Shown piece by piece: positions 1 to 8,020 of a DNA stretch of 64,000 bases. This DNA is from an uncultured Mailhella sp. (GTDB lineage: Bacteria > Desulfobacterota > Desulfovibrionia > Desulfovibrionales > Desulfovibrionaceae). Each line of letters opens with the position of its first letter. Positions within the stretch are counted from its first letter, which is position 1. The translations under genes were made by a program, and so were the position numbers. The notes below the pieces were generated by a model that saw nothing but the letters and a program-made list of their open reading frames with translations, was not told where the DNA came from and searched no databases. Location of the stretch: contig CALUPL010000057.1 of the NCBI GenBank assembly GCA_944322635.1, positions 28,333-92,332 of the forward strand. The letters are read 5' to 3'.

Positions 1-2
1 TG

Positions 3-464
3 ACGCCGCCCCTTGCGCTCACGCCTCTGCTCATTCTGTGGCTCGGCATAGGCGACGCCACACAGATAGCCGTCATTGTTCTGGCCTCGTTCTTTCCCAT
101 CTATCTCAACACGCGCGACGGGCTTTCCCGACTTGACGCCCCCTTCCGTGAGCTTGCCGCCAGTCTTCATCTTTCCCGCCTGCGCACCGTTCTGTTCTTT
201 CTTCTGCCCGCGGCCACGCCGTCCATCATCATCGGTCTGCGCCTGAGCTTCGGCTACAGCTGGCGCGCGCTCATTGCGGCGGAACTCATTGCGGCCAGCA
301 GCGGACTCGGCTACATGATCATGGACGCCGAGCAGATGCAGCGGGCCGACGAGGTCATAGTGGGCATACTGGTCATTGGCTTTCTCGGCTGGGCGCTCGA
401 CGCCGCCTTTACCAATCTTTCCTCCGCGCTGCTCAGGCGGCGCTTTCCCGAGCTTGCCGCATGA
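3..464 (+). CDS. ABC transporter permease, sulfonate/taurine/nitrate type (C-terminal part)
   Basis: Inner-membrane permease of an uptake ABC transporter of the SsuC/TauC/NrtB group. Only the last 153 residues are inside the window; the 5' part lies to the left. The visible part has hydrophobic helices and the cytoplasmic coupling loop typical of the family (ELAASLHLSRLRTVLFFLLP), followed by RALIAAELIAASSGLGYMI, a hallmark of this permease group. The stop codon overlaps the ATG of the next gene (ATGA), so the two are translationally coupled. The ATPase and binding protein follow at once, giving an order typical of aliphatic sulfonate, taurine or nitrate importers. The substrate cannot be read from the sequence; sulfonate or taurine would suit a sulfite-reducing organism, but that is inference. 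Confidence 0.9.
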   Translation, partial: TPPLALTPLLILWLGIGDATQIAVIVLASFFPIYLNTRDGLSRLDAPFRELAASLHLSRLRTVLFFLLPAATPSIIIGLRLSFGYSWRALIAAELIAASSGLGYMIMDAEQMQRADEVIVGILVIGFLGWALDAAFTNLSSALLRRRFPELAA

Positions 465-1171
465 ACGCGTCGGAAACAGCCGCCACATTCGCCCTTCTGC
501 AGAACGTGCATAAATCGTTCGGCCCCCGCGAGGTGCTGCGGGGAACCGACATTCATCTGGCCCGAAACGGCATCACCTGCCTGCTCGGCGCGTCGGGCTG
601 CGGCAAATCCACGCTTCTGCGCATTGCCGCCGGGCTGGAAACGCCCGATTCCGGCCGCGTGCTGGTGCATCCCGAAGAATGTGCCGTGGTATTTCAGGAT
701 CCGCGCCTCCTGCCGTGGCTCACGGCGGGAGAAAATCTGCGCCTTGCCCTGCCCTCATCCTGTCCGAACGCCGCCGACCGCATGATTCAGGCACTCGCCA
801 TGGTGGAACTGCCGCCGGACACCCTTTCCGCCATGCCCCGCGAACTCTCCGGCGGCATGGCTCAGCGCGTGGGCGTGGCGCGCGCCCTTCTGCGTTCGCC
901 GCGCATACTGCTCATGGATGAACCCTTTGCCTCACTCGACGCCATCACGCGGGAAAAACTTCAGCTCATGCTGAAAAAACTCATGACCCGCTCCCTGTGC
1001 CTGCTCGTCACCCACGACATGGAGGAAGCTCTTCGCGTGGGCAGCCGCCTCTGCGTCATGGAACACGGCGTCATTTCCGAAAACTTCGACATTTCCGAAA
1101 ACACAGGCCCCGAACGACGGAATTCCATCCGTCGCGACATTCTTAAGCATCTGAATACTAAGGAGTTGTAA
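461..1171 (+). CDS. ABC transporter ATP-binding protein, SsuB/TauB/NrtD type
   Basis: Cytoplasmic ATPase powering the importer, 236 aa, about normal for the family. Walker A GASGCGKST lies at residues 43-51, the Q-loop near 79, the signature LSGGM at 129-133, Walker B ILLMDEP at 149-155, the D-loop SLD directly after, and the switch histidine in VTHDMEEA near 185. All catalytic elements look intact. The start overlaps the permease stop by 4 nt, and the binding-protein gene follows after 5 nt, so this is one operon. Family assignment is firm; the transported compound (sulfonate, taurine, nitrate or a pyrimidine precursor) is not determined by the ATPase. Confidence 0.93.
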   Translation: MNASETAATFALLQNVHKSFGPREVLRGTDIHLARNGITCLLGASGCGKSTLLRIAAGLETPDSGRVLVHPEECAVVFQDPRLLPWLTAGENLRLALPSSCPNAADRMIQALAMVELPPDTLSAMPRELSGGMAQRVGVARALLRSPRILLMDEPFASLDAITREKLQLMLKKLMTRSLCLLVTHDMEEALRVGSRLCVMEHGVISENFDISENTGPERRNSIRRDILKHLNTKEL

Positions 1172-1176
1172 TTATT

Positions 1177-2118
1177 ATGAAGATGCCTGGATTCACCGCC
1201 CTTGCCCTGGCTTTTTCCCTGTTCGCCGCACCCGCTTTTGCGGAAGAAGGCACACTCAACATCAGCTATGTGAAGTCGCCCTTCAACCTTCAGATGATAG
1301 TCATGAAGGAACACAAACTGCTGGAAAAAAAGCTCGAACCCAAGGGCATTACGGTCAAATGGCATGAAATAGATTCCGGCGCACAGCAGGCCACGGCCAT
1401 GGCCTCCGGCGCTCTGGACGTGGGCGGAGTGCTCAATACCACCTCGGTGCAAATGGCCAACGCCGAAGGCAATCCGGTCATCATCATTGCCGGAGCCGCG
1501 CGCCCCACCGACGTGTTCGCCCTCGTGGGTCAGGAAAACGGCGCCAAAACCTTTGCCGACCTGCGCGGCAAAACCATTGCCGGTCCCAAGGGAACCGTGC
1601 TGCATCAGCTGCTCGTTGCCGGACTCGCCAAAGAAGGCCTCTCCATAAACGACGTGAAATTCGTGCAGATGGGCATTCCTCAGAGCTTCTCCGCCCTCAT
1701 GTCCGGCAAGGTCGATGCCGCCCTCATCGCCGCAGGCGCACTGGTCAAGGCCAAACAGGCGGGCAAACCCGTCATAGCCACCGCAACCGGCCTCGTTACC
1801 CCCATACTCGCCATGTGCGCCAGCAAGAAATTCATTGAGGAACACCCCGACCTCGTCAAGGATGTCGTGGCCGTGCAGGATGAAGCCTACGACTGGGTCA
1901 TGGCCAACCATAAGGAAGCCATTGCCCTCGGCGCCAAAGAACAGAACATTTCCGAAGCCGACGCCGAACAGCTCTACGCCTGGTCCCACTACATGAAACG
2001 CCTCAATGAAAACGACGTCAAAAGCATCAACAACGATATGACCTTCCTTATCGAAAACGACATGGCCCGCCAAAAAGTCGATGCCCGTACCTTCATCCTC
2101 GATTCCGCCATGGAGTAA
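1177..2118 (+). CDS. ABC transporter periplasmic substrate-binding protein, SsuA/TauA/NrtA type
   Basis: Periplasmic binding protein of 313 aa with a Sec signal peptide: basic N-terminus, hydrophobic core and probable cleavage after AFA near residue 22. The mature part has the two-lobe NMT1/SsuA-like pattern, with an early SYVKSPFNLQMIV strand and GQENGAKTFADLRGKTIAGPKGT before the hinge, a stretch that usually contacts the anionic ligand. The RBS AAGGAG is well placed before ATG. It is the last gene of the transporter operon and is followed by a strong palindromic 3' element and an intrinsic terminator. Sulfonate or taurine is the favoured ligand class by context, not by proof. Confidence 0.9.
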   Translation: MKMPGFTALALAFSLFAAPAFAEEGTLNISYVKSPFNLQMIVMKEHKLLEKKLEPKGITVKWHEIDSGAQQATAMASGALDVGGVLNTTSVQMANAEGNPVIIIAGAARPTDVFALVGQENGAKTFADLRGKTIAGPKGTVLHQLLVAGLAKEGLSINDVKFVQMGIPQSFSALMSGKVDAALIAAGALVKAKQAGKPVIATATGLVTPILAMCASKKFIEEHPDLVKDVVAVQDEAYDWVMANHKEAIALGAKEQNISEADAEQLYAWSHYMKRLNENDVKSINNDMTFLIENDMARQKVDARTFILDSAME

Positions 2119-2137
2119 GAAAGAAGGGGGGAGATTT

Positions 2138-2218
2138 GCGGGGGAAGGGGAAAACCCTTTTGAAAAAGAGCTTTTCCCCTTCCCCCGCACCCCCATCCCC
2201 TTTCCTAAAACTTTTATT
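2138..2218 (+). repeat. 3'-flanking palindromic element, copy 1
   Basis: A 51-nt palindrome (2138-2188) with a perfect 17-bp stem starting GCGGGGGAAGGGGAAAA, followed by a conserved tail reading AAAACTTTTA. It begins 20 nt after the binding-protein stop. A second copy lies at 46112-46192, again shortly after a plus-strand stop codon. There the stem changes to GGAG/CTCC in both arms, so pairing is preserved. It could act as a transcription-end or mRNA-protecting hairpin. It also sits at the left border of the mosaic repeat locus that follows. Confidence 0.75.
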
Positions 2219-2331
2219 TTCCCGGGACGAAATATTCCCAGTTTTTCCCAAAGCCGTGCAGAATGCCGGGAACATCACCGCATACCGCCAAACTCTCCCA
2301 CATTCCTCAGCACCACAGGCTTCAGAAACAC

Positions 2332-2366
2332 AAAAGCCGCCGCCCGAATTCGGACGACGGCTTTTT
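2332..2366 (+). terminator. Intrinsic terminator after the ABC transporter operon
   Basis: AAAAGCCGCCGCCCG and its near-complement CGGACGACGGCTTTTT form a GC-rich stem around GAATTC, ending in five T residues. The symmetric A-run on the other side may also let it stop transcripts from the right. Confidence 0.8.
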
Positions 2367-2404
2367 GCATGATGCACTTTTTTAATTTGGAAAAATCTCT
2401 TCCA

Positions 2405-3166
2405 TCCACGCCTTTCTGAACGTTGAAACGACCGGCCTTTGCCGACGAAAGGTTCCCAGAGCATCAGTCAAACGCTCTGCCTTAAAAATCTGGGAAATCC
2501 TTCCAAGCTCACCGATGTTGCCGCAACGCGGAAACATCGGTCGGCAACCGCAGGCGGGCGCAGACCTTTTTTTGACTCCCGAGTACCGCAACAGCCCGTT
2601 TGCGCAAGACACGCTGTACTGACTGCAACACTTGCACGACGTCCGCCGCGCTTACGGCGGAAGTGAATTCCGCCTGCTTGCGGCCGTCGGCCGGGCTCCT
2701 GATGTCGCCCGGGGCCCCAGAGCGTTGAGAGTGGGTGGGAAGAAGCCCCCACGCTTTTTTACGCGTTGCAAAACGGCCGCGTTCTGCAACCCGGCTTTTC
2801 CTGGAGCGTTGAAACGACCGGCCTTTGCCGACGAAAGGTTCCCAGAGCATCAGTCAAACGCTCTGCGGTAAACATCTTGGAAATCCTTCCAGGCTCACCG
2901 ATGTTGACGCAACGCGGAAACATCGGTCGGCAACCGCAGGCGGGCGCAGGGCGCACGCCTGCACTGACTGCGCAGCCCGAAAAGAGCCTGCCGAGACTTC
3001 CGGCTCCGGCGTCATTCCCTCTGCCCTTCCCGCCTTTTTCGAAGACCGACTCCAGCTTTCCGTACGACGCCCGCCGAGCGGCGAAGCCGCAAGGCGAAAC
3101 AGGGGGGCGCGGGGGGAATTATTTCCCCCGCATGCCTTTTCTGCCTTTCCTGCCTTTACTCCCGCG
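2405..3166. repeat. Mosaic intergenic repeat locus 1 (modules U-A-B-U-A-D-E)
   Basis: About 760 bp of non-coding mosaic between the convergent ABC operon and hslU. Order: unit U and module A (hairpin ACCGATGTT...AACATCGGT at 2512-2542); module B (pentaloop hairpin 2656-2674; hairpin CCGGGC...GCCCGG at 2691-2712); three U units of about 41-46 nt beginning near GAGCGTTGA (from about 2724); a second module A with its hairpin at about 2900; module D; then end E, a palindrome around GGGGGAATTATTTCCCCC and CTGCCTTTC-type tandem repeats touching the hslU stop. The same modules recur at seven other loci. Open frames through the copies are broken by 1-nt indels between copies, so it is treated as non-coding. 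Confidence 0.85.
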
Positions 3167-3173
3167 CTGCCTT

Positions 3174-4490
3174 TTACAGAATGAACTGCTGGAGGTCCAC
3201 GTCGTTTTTGACGTCGGCGAGGTGCTCGGTCACGTAGGCCTTATCTATGACGATGTGTTCACCGGCGTGTTCCGGGGCTTCGAAGGAGATATCGGCAAGG
3301 ATTTTTTCGAGTATGGTATAGAGTCTGCGGGCGCCTATGTTTTCGGTTCTGGCGTTGGTTTCTTCGGCGAAGGAAGCGATTTCGCGCAGGCCCTCTTCCG
3401 AGAAGTGCAGGGTGACGTTTTCTGTGGAAAGCAGGGCATTGTACTGTTTCTGCAGGGAGTTATGCGGCTCGGTAAGGATGCGGAAGAATTCCTCGCTGCC
3501 GAGGGCCTGGAGTTCCACGCGCAGGGGGAAGCGGCCCTGGAGTTCGGGAATGAGATCCGAGGGCTTGCTGAAGTGGAACGCGCCTGCGGCAATGAAGAGG
3601 ATGTGATCGGTATGGATCATGCCGTACTTGGTATTGACCACGCAGCCTTCCACCACGGGCAGGAGGTCGCGCTGCACGCCTTCGCGGGAAATGTCGGAAG
3701 AGCGCTGCTGTGCGGCGGAGCTGGCAATCTTGTCTATTTCATCAATAAACACTATGCCGCTCTGTTCCACTCTTTCGCGGGCTATTTCCACAATGCGTTC
3801 TTCGTCGAGCATGGAGTCGCGTGCCTGCTGCACGAGAATGTTGTAGGCCGCGCGGGTTTTCATGCGCTTTTTCTTGGTTTTGGGCGGCATGAAGCGATTC
3901 ATCATGTTCTTCATCTGGCTGCCGAAGGAGTTATCCATGCCGGGCATGGCGAACATATCCATCTGCGGGGTCTGTTCGGTGACTTCCACTTCCACCTCAT
4001 GTTCATCGAGGTGGCCGAGCTTCCAGAGATTGCGGAGCTTTTCGCGCGTGGCCTCGCGGCCGGAGTCCATGGAGCTGCCGGGCAGAAGCAGGTCGAGCAG
4101 GCGATCTTCGGCCTGAGCCTCGGCTTTGGCGGAAACCCGCTGTCCCTCCTCGTCGCGCACGAGCTTGATGCCGATTTCCATGAGATCGCGGATCATGGAT
4201 TCCACGTCGCGGCCCACATAGCCCACTTCCGTGTACTTGGTGGCCTCCACCTTGATGAACGGCGCGCCGGTGAGCTTGGCCAGTCTGCGGGCTATTTCCG
4301 TTTTGCCCACGCCGGTAGGCCCCATGAGTATGATGTTCTTGGGGGCTATTTCGTCACGCAGCGCGGGATCGAGCTGCTGACGACGCCAGCGGTTGCGCAC
4401 CGCCACGGCCACCATGCGCTTGGCCTGTTCCTGTCCTATGATATATTTGTCGAGCTCGGCAACGATCTGCCGGGGGGTCAGCGTATTCAT
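3174..4490 (-). CDS. hslU: ATP-dependent protease ATPase subunit HslU (ClpY)
   Basis: AAA+ unfoldase of the HslUV (ClpYQ) protease, which unfolds cytoplasmic substrates and feeds them to the HslV peptidase. 438 aa, normal length. Walker A GPTGVGKT is at residues 57-64, the pore loop GYVGRD at 90-95, the variable I-domain at roughly 110-235, and Walker B VFIDEID near 247-253, followed by sensor regions and the C-terminal tail LQQFIL that docks on HslV. RBS AAGGAG precedes the ATG. No hslV lies beside it: the upstream neighbour is a FeoB-associated protein, though hslV-hslU is the usual pair. Either hslV is elsewhere or HslU acts alone. Confidence 0.97.
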   Translation of the reverse strand: MNTLTPRQIVAELDKYIIGQEQAKRMVAVAVRNRWRRQQLDPALRDEIAPKNIILMGPTGVGKTEIARRLAKLTGAPFIKVEATKYTEVGYVGRDVESMIRDLMEIGIKLVRDEEGQRVSAKAEAQAEDRLLDLLLPGSSMDSGREATREKLRNLWKLGHLDEHEVEVEVTEQTPQMDMFAMPGMDNSFGSQMKNMMNRFMPPKTKKKRMKTRAAYNILVQQARDSMLDEERIVEIARERVEQSGIVFIDEIDKIASSAAQQRSSDISREGVQRDLLPVVEGCVVNTKYGMIHTDHILFIAAGAFHFSKPSDLIPELQGRFPLRVELQALGSEEFFRILTEPHNSLQKQYNALLSTENVTLHFSEEGLREIASFAEETNARTENIGARRLYTILEKILADISFEAPEHAGEHIVIDKAYVTEHLADVKNDVDLQQFIL

Positions 4491-4626
4491 GCGGGAAACT
4501 CCTTTTTTTCAGAAAATAGGCCCGATTCTGAAAAAGGGAAGAGCCGCATGAGCACCTGCTCCCGGAAAAATGTTCTTTTTGAGAAAATTTTCCCGGCAAT
4601 GCCGCATCAGCAGCCTTTTTTTGACG

Positions 4627-4665
4627 AAAAAACACCCGCCGGGCCGAAAAGGCGCACGACGGGTG
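4627..4665 (-). terminator. Intrinsic terminator of the FeoB-associated gene
   Basis: On the minus strand CACCCGTCG and CGGCGGGTG pair around a loop and are followed by six T residues. It lies 120 nt after the stop of the small Fur-box gene and separates that transcript from hslU. Confidence 0.75.
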
Positions 4666-4787
4666 CGGCAAAGACTGTCGGAAGAAGGCGGAGCGAAGGC
4701 CGTTTTCCTTCGGCAATGGGCGGAAGCCTGCGGCGCCAAAAGAGACGTGACGCCTCTGCTCCGCGAAAAAAAACGCTCTGCTCCGCG

Positions 4788-4979
4788 TCAGTTTCGTTTT
4801 TCGACGCCGTTTTCCGGAGCGTGGAAAGGTTCAAGAGCAACGGTACGGGAAGCGCAGCTCCCCTTCGAACAGGAAGAGCAGCCGCAACCGCAGCCTCCGC
4901 CGGACAGGGAACGACGAAACCTTCTGAACAGATAGACGCACGCGAGTGCGAGCAGGACAATGACTATGGCCGTCTGCAT
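4788..4979 (-). CDS. FeoB-associated Cys-rich membrane protein
   Basis: A 63-aa protein with one N-terminal transmembrane helix (residues 3-17), a basic FRRFRR stop-transfer patch, then the Cys cluster CGCGCSSCSKGSC at 30-42. This layout matches the FeoB-associated Cys-rich membrane protein family, small partners of the ferrous iron transporter. The start was chosen at ATG 4979 because AGGAG lies just upstream and the hydrophobic helix begins there; a longer in-frame extension has no support. A near-perfect Fur box and promoter lie about 135 nt upstream, so iron repression is likely. No feoA or feoB is present in the window, which is unusual, since this gene normally trails feoB. Confidence 0.8.
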   Translation of the reverse strand: MQTAIVIVLLALACVYLFRRFRRSLSGGGCGCGCSSCSKGSCASRTVALEPFHAPENGVEKRN

Positions 4980-5101
4980 GACGTTTCTCCTCAAACGGAA
5001 TGCGCTTCCGTATATGCTTCCGGGCAACGGCCCGTTTTCTTTTACAAAGGCCTTTTTCGGCATCTGATGCCTTCCCCCGCAGGGAGGAAGACTTCGAAGA
5101 A

Positions 5102-5130
5102 ACACTATCAAAAATGAAAATCATTTTCAA
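5102..5130 (-). promoter_or_regulatory. Fur box overlapping a sigma-70 promoter
   Basis: The 7-1-7 palindrome TGAAAATCATTTTCA at 5115-5129 differs from the classic Fur site TGATAATNATTATCA at only two symmetric positions. It overlaps a minus-strand promoter with -35 TTGAAA (5125-5130), a 17-nt spacer and -10 TAGTGT (5102-5107), so bound Fur would block RNA polymerase. The target is the FeoB-associated gene ending at 4788. Confidence 0.8.
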
Positions 5131-5302
5131 GCATTTCTTTTCCCTTTCAGCCTTTTTCCTTTTAACTTTAAGACAGGGATGTTCTTTCGTTCGAAGGAAG
5201 GAAACGACGGGGGGACGAGGCGTTTCCGGAAATTCCGGCGTTCCGCAAAAGACAGCCCGGAAAGCCTTCTGCGCGGCGGCGTTTGCGTTGGTCTTCGCCC
5301 AG

Positions 5303-5374
5303 GCGAATGCCGGAACGGCTGCGCGGGCACTTCGTGGGGGGGATTCGAGCGTCGCCCCTGCGAGTGCCGGAACG
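5303..5374. repeat. Pair of REP-like short repeats
   Basis: Two 15-nt copies of GCGARTGCCGGAACG at 5303-5317 and 5360-5374, 57 nt apart, each set in partly palindromic GC-rich sequence. On the minus strand they read CGTTCCGGCAYTCGC, resembling the widespread REP-like repeats of the CATTCCGGCACTCGC kind. They lie just left of the CRISPR promoter. No gene is recognised between 4980 and 5412. Confidence 0.5.
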
Positions 5375-5412
5375 ACGCCTTTCCGCCTTGGCCGAAGACA
5401 GGGCGTCTGTGT

Positions 5413-5441
5413 TTGACGTCCCGCCAAAAGTTCAATACTAT
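5413..5441 (+). promoter_or_regulatory. Promoter of the CRISPR remnant
   Basis: -35 TTGACG (5413-5418), a 17-nt spacer and -10 TACTAT (5436-5441). The predicted transcription start falls at about 5448, exactly where the first CRISPR repeat begins. This is the expected geometry of a leader promoter and fixes the array orientation as left to right. Confidence 0.7.
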
Positions 5442-5447
5442 TTCACT

Positions 5448-5830
5448 CAGCGTGTTCCCCGCGCACGCGGGAGGACCCCATGGCCGTGCCGTTTATGATG
5501 GCGCCCTGCAGCGTGTTCCCCGCGCACGCGGGAGGACCTGCAACAGCAACGCGCAAGGTCATCAGCCGTCTTCCCCGCGTACGAGGAAGGTTTTCCGGTA
5601 CGACTCGCGGACAGCCGACAGGAAAGATTTTCCCCATGCATGTGGGGGTGTTTCCTGGCTGTTGAGCACCACTCTTGCCGGATCAGGTTTTCCCGCTCTC
5701 GCGGGGATGTTGTCGTCGGGAGGTTCCGAACCTGGCACCCTTCCGCCTTTTCCCCGCATGCGGAGCCCGGCTGCTCCGGTCTGCCGGGTCGTGCGCCCCC
5801 GCGCCACGCCTTCCCCCGCGCCGCAGAAAC
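5448..5830 (+). CRISPR. Degenerate type I-E-like CRISPR array, no cas genes nearby
   Basis: Two identical 30-nt copies at 5448-5477 and 5509-5538, core GTGTTCCCCGCGCACGCGG, are spaced exactly 61 bp apart (29-nt repeat plus 32-nt spacer, the type I-E geometry). Further eroded copies follow, with TTCCC cores at 5571, 5630, 5690, 5750 and 5811, spaced 55, 59, 60, 60 and 61 bp. The copy at 5690 reads TTCCCGCTCTCGCGGGGATG, close to canonical I-E repeats. The copy at 5630 keeps a palindrome with altered bases, CCCCATGCATGTGGGG. Erosion increases away from the promoter, as expected at the old trailer end. The spacers are also expected to be diverged. No cas gene is present in the window, so this is an orphan or relic array. 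Confidence 0.75.
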
Positions 5831-6021
5831 ACGTCATGCGCGCCGCCTCGCTGCCCTTCCGCAGAGAAAAACGGCGGGACTCATGAAGAACGCACAGTTC
5901 CCCCCGCAGTCCCCTTCCGGGCGCGCCCTTTCGTCAGCATCCATTCCCGTTCCCCGGCCTGAGCCTCCCTCTCCCCGCCCCTCTTTTTTCCTCTCCTCCC
6001 CCGCCTGCCCGGAGAAGGGAC

Positions 6022-6048
6022 TTGCCCCGCCTGCCGATTCTGTATAGT
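6022..6048 (+). promoter_or_regulatory. Possible promoter of the AsmA-like gene
   Basis: -10 TATAGT at 6043-6048 with TTGCCC at 6022-6027, but the spacer is only 15 nt. It lies 33 nt before the AsmA ATG. The rest of 5831-6080 is C-rich and shows no gene. Confidence 0.35.
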
Positions 6049-6080
6049 GTAGGCCAATAAACCGTTCGCCGGATAATCAG

Positions 6081-8006
6081 ATGCTGCGAAAAATACTGCT
6101 TATTCTCGTTCTTCTCGTGCTTGTGGCCGGTGGCGGCCTTTTCGCGCTGGTGGCCACAAACAGCGACATCATCATCGACAAGTTCAACGCCTACGTGGAA
6201 AACAGCACCGGCGCGCCCCTCGTCACGGAAAAGGCTCCGGAACTCACGCTGTTTCCCAACCGGGGACTGGAACTGTCCGCCAGCTCGTGGAAAAGCCCCG
6301 ACGGCACGCTGGAGTTCAGCTTCAGCCGCGCCTCGGTGATGATTTCCTCCCACGCCCTCTTCACGGGCAAGTTCAGCATCAAGAACTTTTCCGTTGACGA
6401 CCTCAATCTGACCATGCGGCTCAAAAAGCCCGTGGCGGAATATCTCGACGGCATTCCCGCCAGCGTGGAACACCGGCGCGACTTCGACGACCTCATTCAA
6501 ACCATTCTCCACGCGCTGCGCATCGCGCCGGACAACATCAGCATCGCCCGCGGACGGGTATGCCTCGTTCAGCCCGACGGTTCCACCGTCGTCTTCTCTC
6601 CGGTCACGCTGAGCGCAACCAACGTGCATCCCGGCACGGCCACCAAGTTCAATCTTCAGACGGACATCGAAGGCTCCTCCCCCTATTTCCACGCGGGCGT
6701 GGAGCTCAACTGCTCCGCCCTGCTCGACAAGAAAAAAGCCTCCTTCGCCATAGAAAAGGCCATGCTCACCCCGGGCAACGGCGTGGCGTTCCGCGAATAT
6801 CTCAATCTTTCCGGGGAGCTGGAGTACGATTTCGACAGCGATGCGCTCACGCTTTCGCAGCTGCACTTCAAAGGCCCGGATCTTTCGGCCACGGCCTCGG
6901 GCAGCGTGGACTCCCTCGCGCGCATGTACAGCGATCCCGTGCGCGGCGACGCCTCGCTCAAGGTGGAAATAGAAGGCGATCCGCAGCGCATCAGCTCCAT
7001 CATTCATCATCCCCTGCCCTTTGCCGATCACAACATCTTCAGCGACTGCGCCTTCAGCGCACAGATGCGCTGGTCCGGCGGAAAAATGACCATGACCGGC
7101 ATACAGGGCAAGGCCGACGAACTCACCTTCAGCGGCAATCTCGCCGTTTCGCCCAATCCCTTTGTGATCACCGGCGACCTCAAGCTCGGCGACCTCAACC
7201 TCGACGACTACAAAAGCAGCGAAACCGCCACGCCCAGGAATCTGGAAAGCCGCGACTTCACCCGCTGGCCCCGCGTCAATCTTCAGCTTTCCGCCGAACA
7301 CGTCCGCTGGAACCGCGTGCATCTGGAAAGCGTGAACACGCGCCTTGCCGGTCAGAACGGCACCTATGAATTCAATCCGCTTTCGGGCATTCTGGCCGGA
7401 AGCCCGGTTACCGCAGCCATGAAAACCGTCATGCTGCCCACCACGCCGCTTTCCTCGCGTCTGTCCGCCAACTTCAGCGTGCCGCAGGCCAATCTGGACG
7501 AACTTTCCCGCGCCGTTGCCGACCGGCCTCTGCTCACGGGCAGCGGCTCCATCAACGCCTCGCTCTCGTTCACCACGTCGCGGGGCCTGCCCTCGCTGAG
7601 CGGCAAGGGCAGTCTCACCTCCTCGCAGGTGGAAACGGCGTTCAGCATTCTGCCCTCCAGCATTCCGCTTGCCGGCAACCTGCTTTCCACCAACCGTTTC
7701 GACAGACTGTTCCTTTCCTTCACCGCCAAGAGCGGACAGGTTGCGGTGGACAGGCTCGAACTCGAAGCGCCCAGACTCTCGCTTTCCGGCTCGGGAAACG
7801 TGGATCTCGTCAACAAAACCCTCGATGCCTCCGGCTCCGTGCAGATGCCCGGCAGCGCATCCCTGCCCGTGCGCCTCGAAGGCGATCTGAACGCGCCGCG
7901 CTACTCCCTCGCCGGAGAAGAGGCAAAACGCACGCTCTCTTCCAAAGCCATAGATCTGGACCTCAACCTGCCCCGCCAGCTGCGCGACATTCTGGGCGGC
8001 CACTGA
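6081..8006 (+). CDS. AsmA family outer-membrane biogenesis protein
   Basis: 641-aa protein with one N-terminal membrane anchor (residues 5-26) and a large periplasmic body of beta-rich repeats, as in the AsmA group, whose larger members bridge inner and outer membranes for phospholipid transport. Early AsmA features are present: a SDIIIDKFNAYVENSTGAP stretch after the anchor and a conserved LFPNRGLELSA segment. The C-terminal part (about 480-620), with SLSGKGSLTSSQ and LSGSGNVDLVNKTLDASG, matches the AsmA C-terminal domain. Length is close to E. coli AsmA (617 aa). RBS is weak. Two small genes follow closely in the same direction and are probably cotranscribed. Confidence 0.85.
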   Translation: MLRKILLILVLLVLVAGGGLFALVATNSDIIIDKFNAYVENSTGAPLVTEKAPELTLFPNRGLELSASSWKSPDGTLEFSFSRASVMISSHALFTGKFSIKNFSVDDLNLTMRLKKPVAEYLDGIPASVEHRRDFDDLIQTILHALRIAPDNISIARGRVCLVQPDGSTVVFSPVTLSATNVHPGTATKFNLQTDIEGSSPYFHAGVELNCSALLDKKKASFAIEKAMLTPGNGVAFREYLNLSGELEYDFDSDALTLSQLHFKGPDLSATASGSVDSLARMYSDPVRGDASLKVEIEGDPQRISSIIHHPLPFADHNIFSDCAFSAQMRWSGGKMTMTGIQGKADELTFSGNLAVSPNPFVITGDLKLGDLNLDDYKSSETATPRNLESRDFTRWPRVNLQLSAEHVRWNRVHLESVNTRLAGQNGTYEFNPLSGILAGSPVTAAMKTVMLPTTPLSSRLSANFSVPQANLDELSRAVADRPLLTGSGSINASLSFTTSRGLPSLSGKGSLTSSQVETAFSILPSSIPLAGNLLSTNRFDRLFLSFTAKSGQVAVDRLELEAPRLSLSGSGNVDLVNKTLDASGSVQMPGSASLPVRLEGDLNAPRYSLAGEEAKRTLSSKAIDLDLNLPRQLRDILGGH

Positions 8007-8020
8007 TATCGGGAGACCCC

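Noticed and set aside
2512..2542. Module A hairpin as an integron attC site
   Set aside because: It has paired arms and AAC/GTT words, but no integrase gene, no cassette-like ORFs between copies, and flanking genes are housekeeping genes on both strands.
2405..3166. Mosaic repeats as a group II intron, retron or IS element
   Set aside because: No reverse transcriptase or transposase gene is present in any copy, and no intron domain V-like sequence was recognised.
2825..3184. Recurring peptide through modules A and D (for example at 2825, 56685, 63387) as a gene family
   Set aside because: Frame is not kept across all copies, there is no conserved start with an RBS, and variation preserves hairpins rather than amino acids.
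2766..5117. Plus-strand frame through the repeat and antisense to hslU
   Set aside because: Composite of repeat sequence and hslU antisense, without protein features.
5831..5960. Further CRISPR repeats (TTCCC words near 5857, 5898 and 5950)
   Set aside because: Spacing (46, 41 and 52 nt) no longer follows 60-61 bp and no palindrome remains; the area is simply C-rich.
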